A stretch of DNA of 64,000 bases from Lobosporangium transversale. Its lineage: Eukaryota; Mortierellomycota; Mortierellomycetes; Mortierellales; Mortierellaceae. Shown in pieces: positions 35,136 through 46,162 of this stretch. The position numbers were made by a program, and so were the translations under genes. Every line of letters begins with the position of its first letter. The stretch's first letter is position 1. The notes below the pieces were generated by a model. That model had not been told where the DNA came from and did not search any database. It saw nothing but the letters and a program-made list of their open reading frames with translations. The stretch covers positions 816,501-880,500 of the forward strand of contig NW_019028986.1 in assembly GCF_002105155.1 (NCBI RefSeq), read 5' to 3'.

Positions 35136-36931
35136 ATGTTTGTCACTACAACTACCAATGGCACCACATCCGACGCGTCGGTTGCTGGATTCAATATCCC
35201 ATGGTTACATAACAACGATAACAACAACAATGATCTGTCGCTCTATCCTCACGATGTCCTTGATTACTCAGTCTTCTCACACGATCCAAATACATTGCCA
35301 TCCTCCTCCTCATTGTCCTCGCCTATCCTTGCTATGACCATGGACATGGACAACTGTACCAGCAACAGTCTACTGAACTTTCACCACTTTTCTGCTCCTA
35401 CTCCTACTCCTGCTTTTGATCTTGATCTTGCTCCTGCCCATGCTCCTGCCCCTGCACTCACGATGCAGTTCCTTCAGGATATGAGCATGGCTGCTTCATC
35501 ATCATCATCCGCTTTCCTGCCTGTGACCACCCCTCAAATCAATCTAGCTTCTTCCGCTACAATGAATGATGACATGTCGCGTCAAGCTGCTCTATTGCAT
35601 TCCTATCTTGCTCATCAGCAACAGCAACAACAACAGCAACAACAACAGCAACAACAACAGCAACAACAACAGCAACAGCAGCAACAACAGCAACAACAGC
35701 AGCAACAGCAACGATGGATCTCTGCTCCCTTAACACAGGAAAATATCCAAGTCATCCAAGCTCAGCAGCAAGCCCAAGCACTGCAGATGGCATTAGAGAA
35801 CCAAAAGAAGCAATCGGAGCTTGAGCAGCATCAACTGCAACAACGACAGTTGAGAGAAATGCAAGAAGCCCAAAAGAGGGAGCAACAAAAGCGAATGATC
35901 CAACAAACAGATGCCCTGAATCTCGCTAGGTATCTTGCACAATCCCAGACTGTGCAACAGCAACAGCAGAGTCAGATCAAACTGGAGCAGGAGCAGAGCA
36001 TTACGGCTTCATCTATGGAGCATGATACTGTCTCCATGTCGTTATCTTCCCCTTCTTCCCCAGCTTCATCGTGCTTATCCTCCTTGGTATCGGAGGCTGG
36101 TGGTAATAGCCCTCTGACTTCGCCCACACTCTCAGAGCGCTCCATTGGTTCGGAAATATCATCAGACTCTGCTGATACTTCAACTACTACCACAACAACC
36201 CCAGCAACTACCGTTGCAGCCAATGCTACAGCTGAGCTTACAGTTGTCAAACATGAATCCCATGTCCCTAATTGCGATGATCCTTTACCATCTGCAACGA
36301 GTACTCGTCAGCTGGAGTGCTTTAATTGCAAGGTGACACAGACACCGCTGTGGCGCAGAACTCCGGATCGCAAGCATTCCCTCTGTAATGCATGTGGGCT
36401 GTATTATAAACAGTATGGAGCACACCGTCCCCTACATGTTCGTCACAAATTACTGGCCATGGCTGATGTCCGCTCGAATACTCTGCCCTATGCTCGACCT
36501 TTATATTCTTCCGGTCGTGGTTCCTCGCCAGTGTCGTCCTTGTCCGATAGTGATTCAGAGTCTGCTGCTACTGTTGCTGCTGCTTCTGGCATCTTGACGG
36601 ATTTGACAAAGATCTATACCGAAGCCTTGGTTCCTGGCCCTGTTACCACTACCTCCACTGCACCACGTTCACCTCCACTGATGACTGCCAAACAAGGGAT
36701 TCAGTGCGTCAACTGTTTGCAGACACAGACCCCACTCTGGCGTAAGAACGAGGCTGGAGAGCCGATCTGTAATGCATGTGGGCTGTACGCAAAACTGCAT
36801 CATCGAGATCGCCCCGTCACGATGCGTAAAGCCATGATTGCCCGACGAAGAAGAGATTGGGGTGGTAACTTGGCACAGCGAGCAGCAGCACAGGCGAAAG
36901 CTGAAGCTGAAGCTCAAGCTCAGGTTCAAGA

Positions 36932-36966
<35 letters not shown>

Positions 36967-37526
36967 ATCAAGTCTCTACTCGAGCTCAAGTTGAGGTTCA
37001 GACTCTGGACCAATTCCAAGCTGAAGCACAGGTGCAGGGACACATGCAAGCAGAGACTTTGTATATGAATCAAAAGAGGATTGAACTCCAACACCAAGAT
37101 TTACCAGTCCTGAACAGCAACCGTATCGATGATCAAACTATGGAAGAGTCCATTGTGGAGGAAATGAGTCGTAGGGCGCAAGAATTGACTGGTCGTCATC
37201 GTCTTTGTTTATCTAACGAAGGGAGGGAGGAGAAGGAGAAGGAAAAGGAGCATACGGCCATGACCACTGGATCCACTTCAGCCTCGAATTGTGGGAAAAG
37301 TACAGTAGCACAAAGTTTGTCCAACAATCTGATTATGGATGAATCCAAATTTGCAGATGTGGTGGGTCAGATGAATGCACATCAGATGAACCGATTTCTG
37401 AGTATTCTTGAGACTCGATGTGGAGTCCTTCGTGAACGTCTTTTGGCATCCACAGAAGTATCCAGATCTGTAGCCTCTGCTTCCGCCACTGCCAATGCAA
37501 CATCACCATTTGATGATTTGTTTTAA
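35136..37526 (+). CDS. GATA-type transcription factor with two zinc fingers and polyGln
   Basis: An intronless frame of 796 residues starting at the first in-frame ATG (35136); the open frame extends upstream but without an ATG. Finger 1 starts at residue 395 (CFNC...CNAC, spacing CX2C-X18-CX2C); finger 2 at residue 524 (CVNC...CNAC, CX2C-X17-CX2C), followed by a basic tail RKAMIARRRRDW. Both contain the TPLWR core that contacts GATA DNA. Residues 161-192 are 32 consecutive Gln. Further Gln-rich segments and a GQ repeat (about residues 600-610) surround the fingers; a C-terminal helix (MNRFLSILETRCGVLRERL) may be a dimerisation element. Two-finger fungal GATA factors include siderophore and nitrogen regulators. 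Position next to urease and purine genes makes a nitrogen role attractive, but that is inference. Confidence 0.85.
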
Positions 37527-37701
37527 AAAGAAAAAGAAAAAAAAAAAGAAAAAAGGAAATATATCATATCGTGTCTGGATAAAGAGTGTTGGGTAAATAT
37601 CTTGATCAGTCCCGAGCAACATGTCACATGTGCGTCTTGTTTATATTAATTTTTCCCTAAAATGTTAGACAATTCAATAAACATCATCTTCACAATCCAA
37701 A

Positions 37702-38862
37702 ATGTCATCGTTACCTCCCATGGCCTCACCATCCCCAGAATCAGAGTCGGAATCAATAACAATAACAGCAACAGAGCCAGTGTCATCACCATTGCCATCC
37801 AGCAAGACATCAACAACAGCGGCGACACCAACGATACCAACGAACATTTCGCCACAGCTTTATGATACCACGATTGTGACAACCCCGTCCTGGCTTCTCT
37901 GGCAATTTCTAGATTCAGCGCTTCCGACAGGGGGGTTTATTGCGTCGAATGGTCTTGAAGCGTTTGCAAAACTTCATCCGGATCAGGCATCACCTCGGGA
38001 TGTGGAGGCCTATGTGAATTGGAGTGTCCATGCATGTGGCTATACCAATTTACCGTTCATTACAGCTGTTTGGAAATTAATGGATGCGTGGGTATTAAGG
38101 GACCAATACGAGTTGAAGACCGAGAAGGGAAAAGAAAGGGCCATGAAGAGTGTGTTGCACAGGATTAGTAATATCGATCGAGAATATGATGTGTTTATGA
38201 ACAATGCGATCCAAAATGCAGCGTCTAGAAAGCAAGGAGATGGAATGGTGATGATGGGGGTGAAGTGTTTTGCAGATCAATTGAATTATAAAAAGGAGAG
38301 TAGTCGACCGGGTGTTTTTGATTATGAAGAGGCAGAAGAAGACGAAGAAGAGGATGATGAAGGAAGAAAAGGGAGCGGAAGGTTCTTTAATGAGCTTGGG
38401 CCGAGTATCCGGATATTGAAATCATTCAAGGCCATGTTGAGGACTGAGGAAGTCGCGGGTCATTATCCAATTGCATTCGCAATGATTGCCAGATTGCTAG
38501 GCTTTGATCTAGGTAAATGTGAAAGTGTGAAAAAGCTCCCCCCCCCCCTTTTTTTTTTGTGGAAAATGTTGCAGTGTTTATTGATTTTTTTTTTTTTCTT
38601 TTTTCTTAATGGGTTATTAGCAACGACAAGGTATCTTCATCTTCATCTTCATGCACGGACACTTCTTTCATCTGCCATTCGTCTGGCTCTAGTGGGACCT
38701 TTTCAAGCACAACATATCATGACGCGATCACAAGCAAAAGCTCGGTTCATTGATGCCAAAACAGCAGATCTAACGATCGAAGATGCAGCCCAAACATTCT
38801 TGGTTGGTGATATCTGTGCAGGAGTCCATGGACGTTTGTGGACAAGACTCTTTAACAGTTGA
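37702..38862 (+). CDS. ureF: Urease accessory protein UreF
   Basis: Two exons join in phase: 37702-38512 and 38621-38862, giving 350 residues. The conserved UreF segment runs from WLLWQFLDSALPTGGFIASNGLEAF through EAYVNWSVHACGYTNLPF, and resumes after the splice with LLSSAIRLALVGPFQAQ. UreF, with UreD and the GTPase UreG, delivers nickel to apo-urease in the cytosol. The first 50 residues are Ser/Thr/Pro-rich. A highly acidic insert (EEAEEDEEEDDEG, about residues 212-224) sits mid-protein, unlike bacterial UreF of about 230 residues. The intron has C and T runs. It lies 175 bases after the GATA gene and converges with MRT4. Confidence 0.88.
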   Translation: MSSLPPMASPSPESESESITITATEPVSSPLPSSKTSTTAATPTIPTNISPQLYDTTIVTTPSWLLWQFLDSALPTGGFIASNGLEAFAKLHPDQASPRDVEAYVNWSVHACGYTNLPFITAVWKLMDAWVLRDQYELKTEKGKERAMKSVLHRISNIDREYDVFMNNAIQNAASRKQGDGMVMMGVKCFADQLNYKKESSRPGVFDYEEAEEDEEEDDEGRKGSGRFFNELGPSIRILKSFKAMLRTEEVAGHYPIAFAMIARLLGFDLGKCESVKKLPPPLFFLWKMLQCLLIFFFFFFLNGLLATTRYLHLHLHARTLLSSAIRLALVGPFQAQHIMTRSQAKARFIDAKTADLTIEDAAQTFLVGDICAGVHGRLWTRLFNS

Positions 38863-38977
38863 ACAGATAATAAGAATAATAACAATAAAAAAAAAAAATT
38901 ATGGATATTTATTGTACAAGGATAAAAGAAAATCCGTGGATTTGATGATGCCATGTAGGATGGAATGAATTGGGTTC

Positions 38978-39009
<32 letters not shown>

Positions 39010-39080
39010 AAAGAAAAAAGAAAATGAAATATCTAAAATAAAACGCAAAAACTTTTTTTTTTTTTTTTTTTTTTCCTCCT

Positions 39081-40198
39081 CTAAACACGGAAGATCTCTC
39101 CATCCTTATAGTACGCCTTCAAAGTAACATGGAAATCTGCCATCTGGACCATAAACAACTTCAAGAGCTGAGCCTGTTCAGGGGTAAGGGTCTGTCCTTC
39201 CTTGCAGACACGATACTCATTGTTCAAGGTGACGATACCATTGTTCAAGACTGTGGGCATGCCCAAGCTTCTCAACTGAGGCTCCATATTATGAGGAAAG
39301 ACTTCTTCACCCCGATAAACAGGACCAGCGGGGACGACAAAAGTACTGGTGGCCTTGACACCTGAACGAGCATAATCCGATTCAGTATAATTAGCAAAAT
39401 AGTCCTGAATCTCTTGAGGGGGTTGATTGGTGAAGAGTAAGCCGACATGACCGACCAATTGTTCAGCAAGTTTATGAAGGTTATCCTTGTGTTCATCTTC
39501 AGGACTGGTCCCTAAAGCTTTTGCCATGACTTTTGTACGTCCGAAGAAGAAACGAGAGTTTCGTAATTCTGCGCGGACGTTTTTCAGATAGGTATTACGC
39601 ATGTTCTCGACTGAGAAAATCCAGATGTACTTGTACTTGTCAACGCATTCTCTGATCTATTATGATTTGTGATTATGGTTGAGATTAATATTAATGCTAT
39701 TATTGTGCTAAGATAGTTAAAGCAAAATATATATATATATATATTTACCTGTTCGTAGAGAGCATCCTTGCCAGCACGACCCTTCTTGTCGGTCTGAGTA
39801 AGAGTGACTATAAGGAAAATAATAATAAGAATAATAGAAGAAGAAAAAAAAAATCAGCATGTTTATTTTGATATTGTAGTTCCTGAAAAATTGTAGAAAG
39901 CAAAATGATATGGAATAATTAAAAAAAGATAACGCTGCAGCTTATTTTCCCATGTTTAATAGAAGTAATAACAATAAGAATAATAGCAAAGGTGTGAATC
40001 AATAGTAGATAGAAAGTGATATTGAAACATGAAGGTTAAGAGCTACTGGACACTGTTTTGTTGTATATATGAAGGTCCATGTTTTTTTTTATACATGTTT
40101 CCTCTTTTTTTTTTCCTTCTTCTTCTTCTTCTTCTTATTATTATTATTATTTTCTTTTTACTGAGCATACCGATTTTGTTTCTTTTGCTCTTAGGCAT
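39081..40198 (-). CDS. MRT4: Ribosome assembly factor MRT4
   Basis: Three exons join in phase: 40171-40198, 39749-39807 and 39081-39656, giving 220 residues (yeast Mrt4 236). The start MPKSKRNKIVTLTQTDKKGR is characteristic. Further matches are WIFSVENMRNTYLKNVRAELR, RFFFGRTKVMAKALG, HVGLLFTNQPP and the C-terminal uL10-like end. MRT4 is the nucleolar paralogue of ribosomal P0 that occupies its site on pre-60S particles. The first coding exon is 28 bases. The 5' part of intron 1, in plus-strand terms 39921 onward, is duplicated beside the second xanthine dehydrogenase copy. It is divergent from XDH copy 1. Confidence 0.92.
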
Positions 40199-40912
40199 TG
40201 TTTAATAGGATGAAGAGAATGAAAGTTGAAGGCGATGGAGAGGAGGAGAGGGGGAGGTTTGATGGTAACGATGGTATTGAACTGTTTTCACACAAAAAAA
40301 AAAAAAAAAAAAAAAGAAAGCAAGTGAGAAAGTAAACATAGCGAAGCCACTTTATATATTTGTGACTGTTAGTGGATTAACCTAATTTCTAATTGGGTAA
40401 AAAGAGTTTACATGAATGATTCGGCGCGTCTACGAGAAAGAGTTAAAGCGTTTCTTTTTTTTTTTTTTTTTTTTTTTTGCATGCTCATACTCAAACAAAC
40501 CATCCTTAATACACTCTCAGGATCAGCATACTAAGTTGATCCTCAACTACTGAAAAAATTTCAAAAATGCCTCCTACTATTATCCGAATAAAGGGGCGAA
40601 GGTCGTTTGCGCGATAGGTCGTTTCCGTGATAGATCGTGTGTGGGGAAAAAGTATTAACAACTTATGCATGGGAAAAAAATAATATATCAGCTTTACATG
40701 ATCTTTTGAATCTCTCCTAATGCACAATTTTTATTTTTTTTCCATTTTTCTTATGATCCTCAATTGGTGCTTTTTAGTTCTTCGCTCTTGTCTCTCTCAC
40801 TTTTGCCCTGTCCTTTTATTTTCTTTTATTTTCTTTATTTTCTTTTCTTCTTTTATTACCAATCCTTAAACTCACAAATTGTTATATGATTATATCTATT
40901 TAGTTCAGTAAA
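40199..40912. promoter_or_regulatory. Bidirectional promoter region MRT4/XDH copy 1
   Basis: 714 bases between divergent start codons, with an A tract near 40295-40315, a T tract near 40455-40478 and a CT-rich stretch just before the XDH start. Its counterpart before copy 2 (45523-46162) has diverged considerably. Confidence 0.5.
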
Positions 40913-43900
40913 ATGATGGACTCAGTCGATTATTCTTCTTTCTCAAGCACTCTTCGTTTTTATCTGAACGGGACCGAGGTTATTCTTGAGAGCCCGGATC
41001 CAGACATTACTTTATTGCAGTATGTCCGCTCCATAGGCCTTACAGGAACAAAGTTTGGATGCGCAGAGGGTGGATGTGGTAAGCCTATTTACATCCTTCA
41101 ATGTCTTTTTTTTTCTTTCTTCTTTTTCTTTTCCTTTTTCCTTTTTTCTTTTTTATTTGTCAGGCAAGGGGAGAGAGCAAGGCCTAACTTTGTTATAATG
41201 TATGAACTGACAAAAGAGGATTCACTTTCCTATTCTCTGCTGTGGCTGTAATGGGGATAGGTGCATGTACGGTTATGGTCTCGTCTTACGACCGAGTAAC
41301 AAAACACATCAAACATCTGAACGTCAATGCTTGCTTAACCCCTCTGTGCTCTGTCGATGGTAAGCATGTCATCACGATTGAAGGTCTAGGCAACCACAAG
41401 GACCCTCATCCAGTGCAGGAACGCATTGCTCTTTGCTTTGGGTAAGTCTCGCTTCTGCCACATCATCCATGCAATCTAATCCATGCAAACTTTTGTCGTG
41501 CAAAGGCCCACAACTAAAACTTTTACTACTGTTTTTTCTTTATGCAAATAAATTATAATAAAACAACAACAATAACAACAACACTATAAATATCCGTCCG
41601 GGAATCTCAACCAGCTCACAATGTGGATTCTGTACTCCTGGCATTGCCATGTCTCTTTACACATTCTTGCGCAATAATGAGAGACCATCAGAGTATGAGA
41701 TCGAAGACTCCTTTGATGGAAACCTCTGTCGCTGCACAGGCTACAGACCCATCTTAGATGCAGCCAAGTCTTTTGCTGTTCCTCAAAAAGCAAAGATCGT
41801 GAATGGTTTCAAGGATGGCTTTACGAACCGCAACAGCAATAGTGCGGTCCCAGATGGATGTTGTGGCAAAGGTGGAGCGAACGGTGTTGATGGTTGTTGT
41901 AAGCGGTTCGATGTTTCATCTACAGTCCCACAAGAAAGTTCTTTTCAATTCCCTTCTGTCTTGTTCAAGACATATGACCCTACACAGGAGCTTATATTCC
42001 CACCTCAACTTATGAAGGTGGGTATTAAGCCGCTTCATTTCCGAGGTCGAAAGACGCAGTGGTTCCGTCCTACAACCTTATCACAGGCACGAGCCATCAA
42101 AGCAGCTTTCCCACATGCCAAGTATGTCGGAGGCAACACCGAAGTCGGTATCCAGAAGAAGTTCAAGCATGCAGCCTACTCTCCACTGATATACCTACAT
42201 GACATCACAGAGCTGCAAGGGATCCGTTTTACATCTGAAGAGATGATCATTGGTGCTAATGTGACAATTGCCAACTTCCAAAAGGCTCTCGAAGATGGAC
42301 AAAAGAAGGTAGCAGAGCATCAGGTGCCTGTTCTACATGCCTTCTTAGCCAACATCAAGCATTTTGCAGGTCGTCAGATCCGGAATGCTGCTTCTGTTGC
42401 TGGCAATATTGCGACTGCATCTCCGGTCTCAGCTCTGAACCCTATCTTTATCGCTTCCAACTCTACATTCAGCATCCTTTCTTCCAACCAGTCTGCGGAT
42501 GCATCAACAGCAGCTCGTGTGGTGCCTGCTACAGAGTTCTTCCAAGGCTGTAGCAAGACTGCATTGAATCCAGAGACCGATATCTTGACAGAGATCCACA
42601 TCCCATTGACGCGTCCAGACGAGTATATCCGTGCATTTAAGCAGACTAAGCGACGCGATGACGATACTGCAATTGTCTCGGCTGCTATCCGAGTCCGGCT
42701 ATCACCTGAAGATCATAAGGTCATTGAGAGCTCATTTGTATATGGCAACATGACCAGTTTCACCTGCCAAGCTGTCAAGACCTCAGCACGCTTGAAAGAT
42801 AAGAGGTGGGGAGATGAGAGTGTCTTGAGCATGGTCCTCGAGAGTCTTGATGAAGAGCTCCCTATGCAAGTCTCGGCACCTGGTGGGATGCCTGAATACC
42901 GGAGAGCGCTTGCTAAGTCATTATTTTTCCGGTTCTGGTGGGATGTGGTTGAGAAGCGAGGACTTTCTGTCCAACATGACCATGGTAACTTAAAGCTGTT
43001 GACAAGCGAGATCCATCGACATGTCTCTCGTGGAACTCAAGATGCTAAAGCAGCTGTGCGGAATGCAGAGACAGAGGTTGTTGCGAAGGGCATAGCAGCC
43101 ATCTCTGCCATGAAACAAGCAACTGGAGAAGCAAGATATACAGGTAAAGCAAAGCATTCAAATATTGTATTGCTATTGCCATTATACGCTAACTCCCTTT
43201 ATTCTCTTTTCTTTCATTTGTAAAAAAAATGAAAAATCAAATCAAATCCAATAATAATACAGACGATATCCCAAGCTCTAAAGATGAGTTGTATGCAGCT
43301 TTAGTGCTTTCTACAAGAGCCCACGCAAAGGTTATAAGTGTCGATGCCAGTAAAGCATTGGCATATCCAGGAGTCAAGGACTATATTGACCATACTAGAG
43401 TTCCTGGTAGTAACGACTGGCATGCAGCTTTGGCCTCTGACGAGACTATTTTTGTCACAGACACGGTTCTCTGTGTCGGACAGATCATTGGGCTTGTCAT
43501 TGCAGATAGCCAAGCCATTGCTCAAGAAGCAGCTCAAAAAGTCAAGGTTGAATACTCAGACCTCCCAGCTATTGTCACGATCGATGAAGCTATCGCAGCT
43601 GATTCATATCTATCAGCTGAACCCCGGACTATCATCAAAGGGGATGTAGATGCAGCCTTCAAGACATGTGCCAAAGTATTTGAAGGTGAAACTCGAGTTG
43701 GAGCACAGGAGCATTTTTACTTAGAGACACACTCAGCCATTGCCAGCTACTCTGAAGGAGAGGTAGAAATCATTGCTGCAACACAATATGCGGATGGGGC
43801 ACAAGCGGCTGTGGCAGATACATTGGGTCTGAGCTCTAACAAGGTTGTTTGTAAGGTCAAGCGTGTGGGTGGTGCATTTGGCGGAAAGGAATCACGAGGT

Positions 43901-45490
43901 GTACCACTGATCTGTGCGATATCAGTAGCATCCTATTGTCTTAAGAAGCCTATTCGAATTGTGCTCGACCGCAACGAGGATATGATAATGACAGGTCAGC
44001 GGCACCCATTCAAGGGTAAATGGAAGGTTGGACTGGACCAAGATAACAAGTTGGTAGCTCTAGATATCCAGCTGTATTCGAATGGAGGATTCAGTCGTGA
44101 TTGCTCTGCTCCAGTCATGGATCATGCTCTGACCCATATTGACAGTGTATATTATTTTTCGAACATACGAACTGTTGGCAAGTGCTGCCGAACAAACCTA
44201 CCAAGCAATACATCCTTCCGTGGGTATGGAGGCCCTCAAGTAACCCTTATAACGGAGTCATTCATGAATGAGGTTGCAGAGCAGCTCAATATTCCTGTGG
44301 AGGAGCTGCGAGAGAAGAACTTTTACAAAGAGGGACAGAAAACACACTATAACCAAGTCCTTGAGGACTGGCATATCCCAGAGGGATATTACCAGCTCAA
44401 GGAAAAAGCACGGTACGATGAACGTCGGCTTGCAATACAAGAGTTCAACAAGTTGTCGAAATGGCGCAAGCGTGGTATTTCTCTAATTCCGACCAAACAT
44501 GGTATTGGGATGAATTCTCGTTTTATGAATCAGGCAGGAGCATTGGTCCATATTTATCTTGATGGATCTGTGCTGGTAATGCATGGAGGTGTCGAAATGG
44601 GACAAGGACTACATACAAAAATGATCCAGGTTTGCGCAGAGGTGCTGAAGGTCCCAATGGATCTCATCCATACAATGGACATGTCAACTGACAAAATCCC
44701 CAATGCGATACCAACAATAGCGTCGATCTCTTCAGATACGAATGGCATGGCAGTTAAAGATGCAGCAGAGAAGCTGTATGAGCGACTTCAGTCTTACCGC
44801 AATCCCAAAGGGAAGAACCTCTCATGGCGTGAAGCTGTCATACAAGCGTATCAAGATGGAGCACATCTAAGTGCGACTGGATTTTACGTTGTTCCAGAGA
44901 TTGGACACGATTGGGAAAAGAATGAAGGAAAGCTTTGTCACTATTACACAACGGGAGTAGCAATATCAGAGGTAGAAGTAGATATGTTGACAGGAACATA
45001 TACAATTCTTCGGTCAGATATCAGTATGGACTTGGGTAGATCACTTAACCCTTCGATTGACATTGGACAGATTGAGGGAGGGTTTATACAAGGAGTTGGA
45101 TATGTCACCACGGAGGAGTCCTTGTTTTCACCCGATGGGATGCTGTTGACCCAAGGACCAGGTTCATACAAGATCCCAGGATTCAAGTGTATTCCGCAAG
45201 AGATGAACATCTCATTCTTTGAAGATGTGACACACGAAAGTATAAAGACTATCTTCAAGTCGAAAGGAATTGGAGAACCACCATTGCTTCTTGGCAGTTC
45301 AGTGTACTTCGCGATCCGAGATGCAGTACGATATGCACGACAGGACCATGGGCATACTGAAGGCACCTTTTCATTACCGATCCCAGCGACTCCGGAGAAG
45401 GTCCGTATGGCTGTTGGAGATGTGATCGCAGAGAGCAGTCGACTGGTTGCAAAACCAGGAGAGAAGCCATCAGCAGTGCTGAGTAATTAA
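40913..45490 (+). CDS. Xanthine dehydrogenase-family molybdenum hydroxylase, tandem copy 1
   Basis: Four exons join in phase: 40913-41078, 41261-41441, 41615-43143 and 43263-45490, giving 1,367 residues. Order of domains: 2Fe-2S ferredoxin ([13 protein letters not shown]), second 2Fe-2S ([20 protein letters not shown]), FAD domain ([28 protein letters not shown]) and the molybdopterin domains ([33 protein letters not shown]). Catalytic Glu (bovine 1261) and substrate Glu (bovine 802; here Glu835) are present. The purine-binding Arg880 position is His913, Phe914 is Tyr947, Phe1009 is Met1042 and Thr1010 is Asn1043. Hence xanthine may not be its substrate; a different N-heterocycle, such as nicotinate as in Aspergillus HxnS, is possible. 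Homology numbering was done by eye against remembered bovine XDH. Confidence 0.88.
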
Positions 45491-46162
45491 GGTTCCTAGG
45501 GGAAGGAAAAAAAAAAAAAAAAGATAACGATATGATACAGCTTATTTTCTCATATTTAATAATTTAATAGCTGTAGTAACAATAGTAATAGTATGAAAGG
45601 CCTGAGCCTAAAACAATTAAGCAATAATGGATAAGTAGCAATATTGAGACTTGAAGGTCAGGAGTACTCGACACAGTTTTTGTGTGTATACTTGAATGCT
45701 TATGTTGTTTCTCTTGCCTTCGGGCCTTCAGGATTTGCTGTTACAGAGCTGTTTCACATAATCAAACACACCCATGGCTGTTGAATAACCTAATTTCAAT
45801 TGGGCGTATTTCCGTGAAGGAAAGAGCAGAAGAGAGTCAGAGCGCGTTATTTTTTTGGCATGTCAAACAAGGCGCAGCCCATCCCTCGGAAATTGTCCTG
45901 CCCTCAGATTTTGGTTTATTTTTCCAGAATTCATCATGTTCATGCAAAATATCGCACCAGTGTGATCCTCATTCCTTGTTTCTTATTGCTTTCTCTCTTG
46001 CCTCTTACTTTTTTCTCCATCCTCTTCTTTTCTTTTTTTTTTTTTTTTTTTTTTTTTTCCTTTTTCCTTTTTTTTCTTTTCCTTTTTCCTTTTTTTTCTT
46101 TTTACCAATCCTTATACTTAAAAAGCCCTGCTACTTGTCTATGTCTATTGTAGTTCAGTATA
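45491..46162. promoter_or_regulatory. Intergenic region and promoter of XDH copy 2, with duplication junction
   Basis: After the copy-1 stop a short A tract (about 45509-45522) is followed by sequence matching MRT4 intron 1 (from about 39921). This marks the tandem junction. The rest is a diverged copy of the copy-1 upstream region, ending in a T-rich tract (46030-46090). It contains no MRT4 exon. Confidence 0.55.

Larger units (their letters stand above)
39921..45490. repeat. Tandem duplication unit, copy 1
   Basis: The unit starts inside MRT4 intron 1 and runs through XDH copy 1. Homology to the second unit is partial in 39921-40400 (for example cagcttattttc and taacctaattt in both), then weak, then practically complete from 41000 to the gene end except for three islands. 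MRT4 exon 1 lies within this unit and has no recognisable counterpart in copy 2. Confidence 0.75.
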
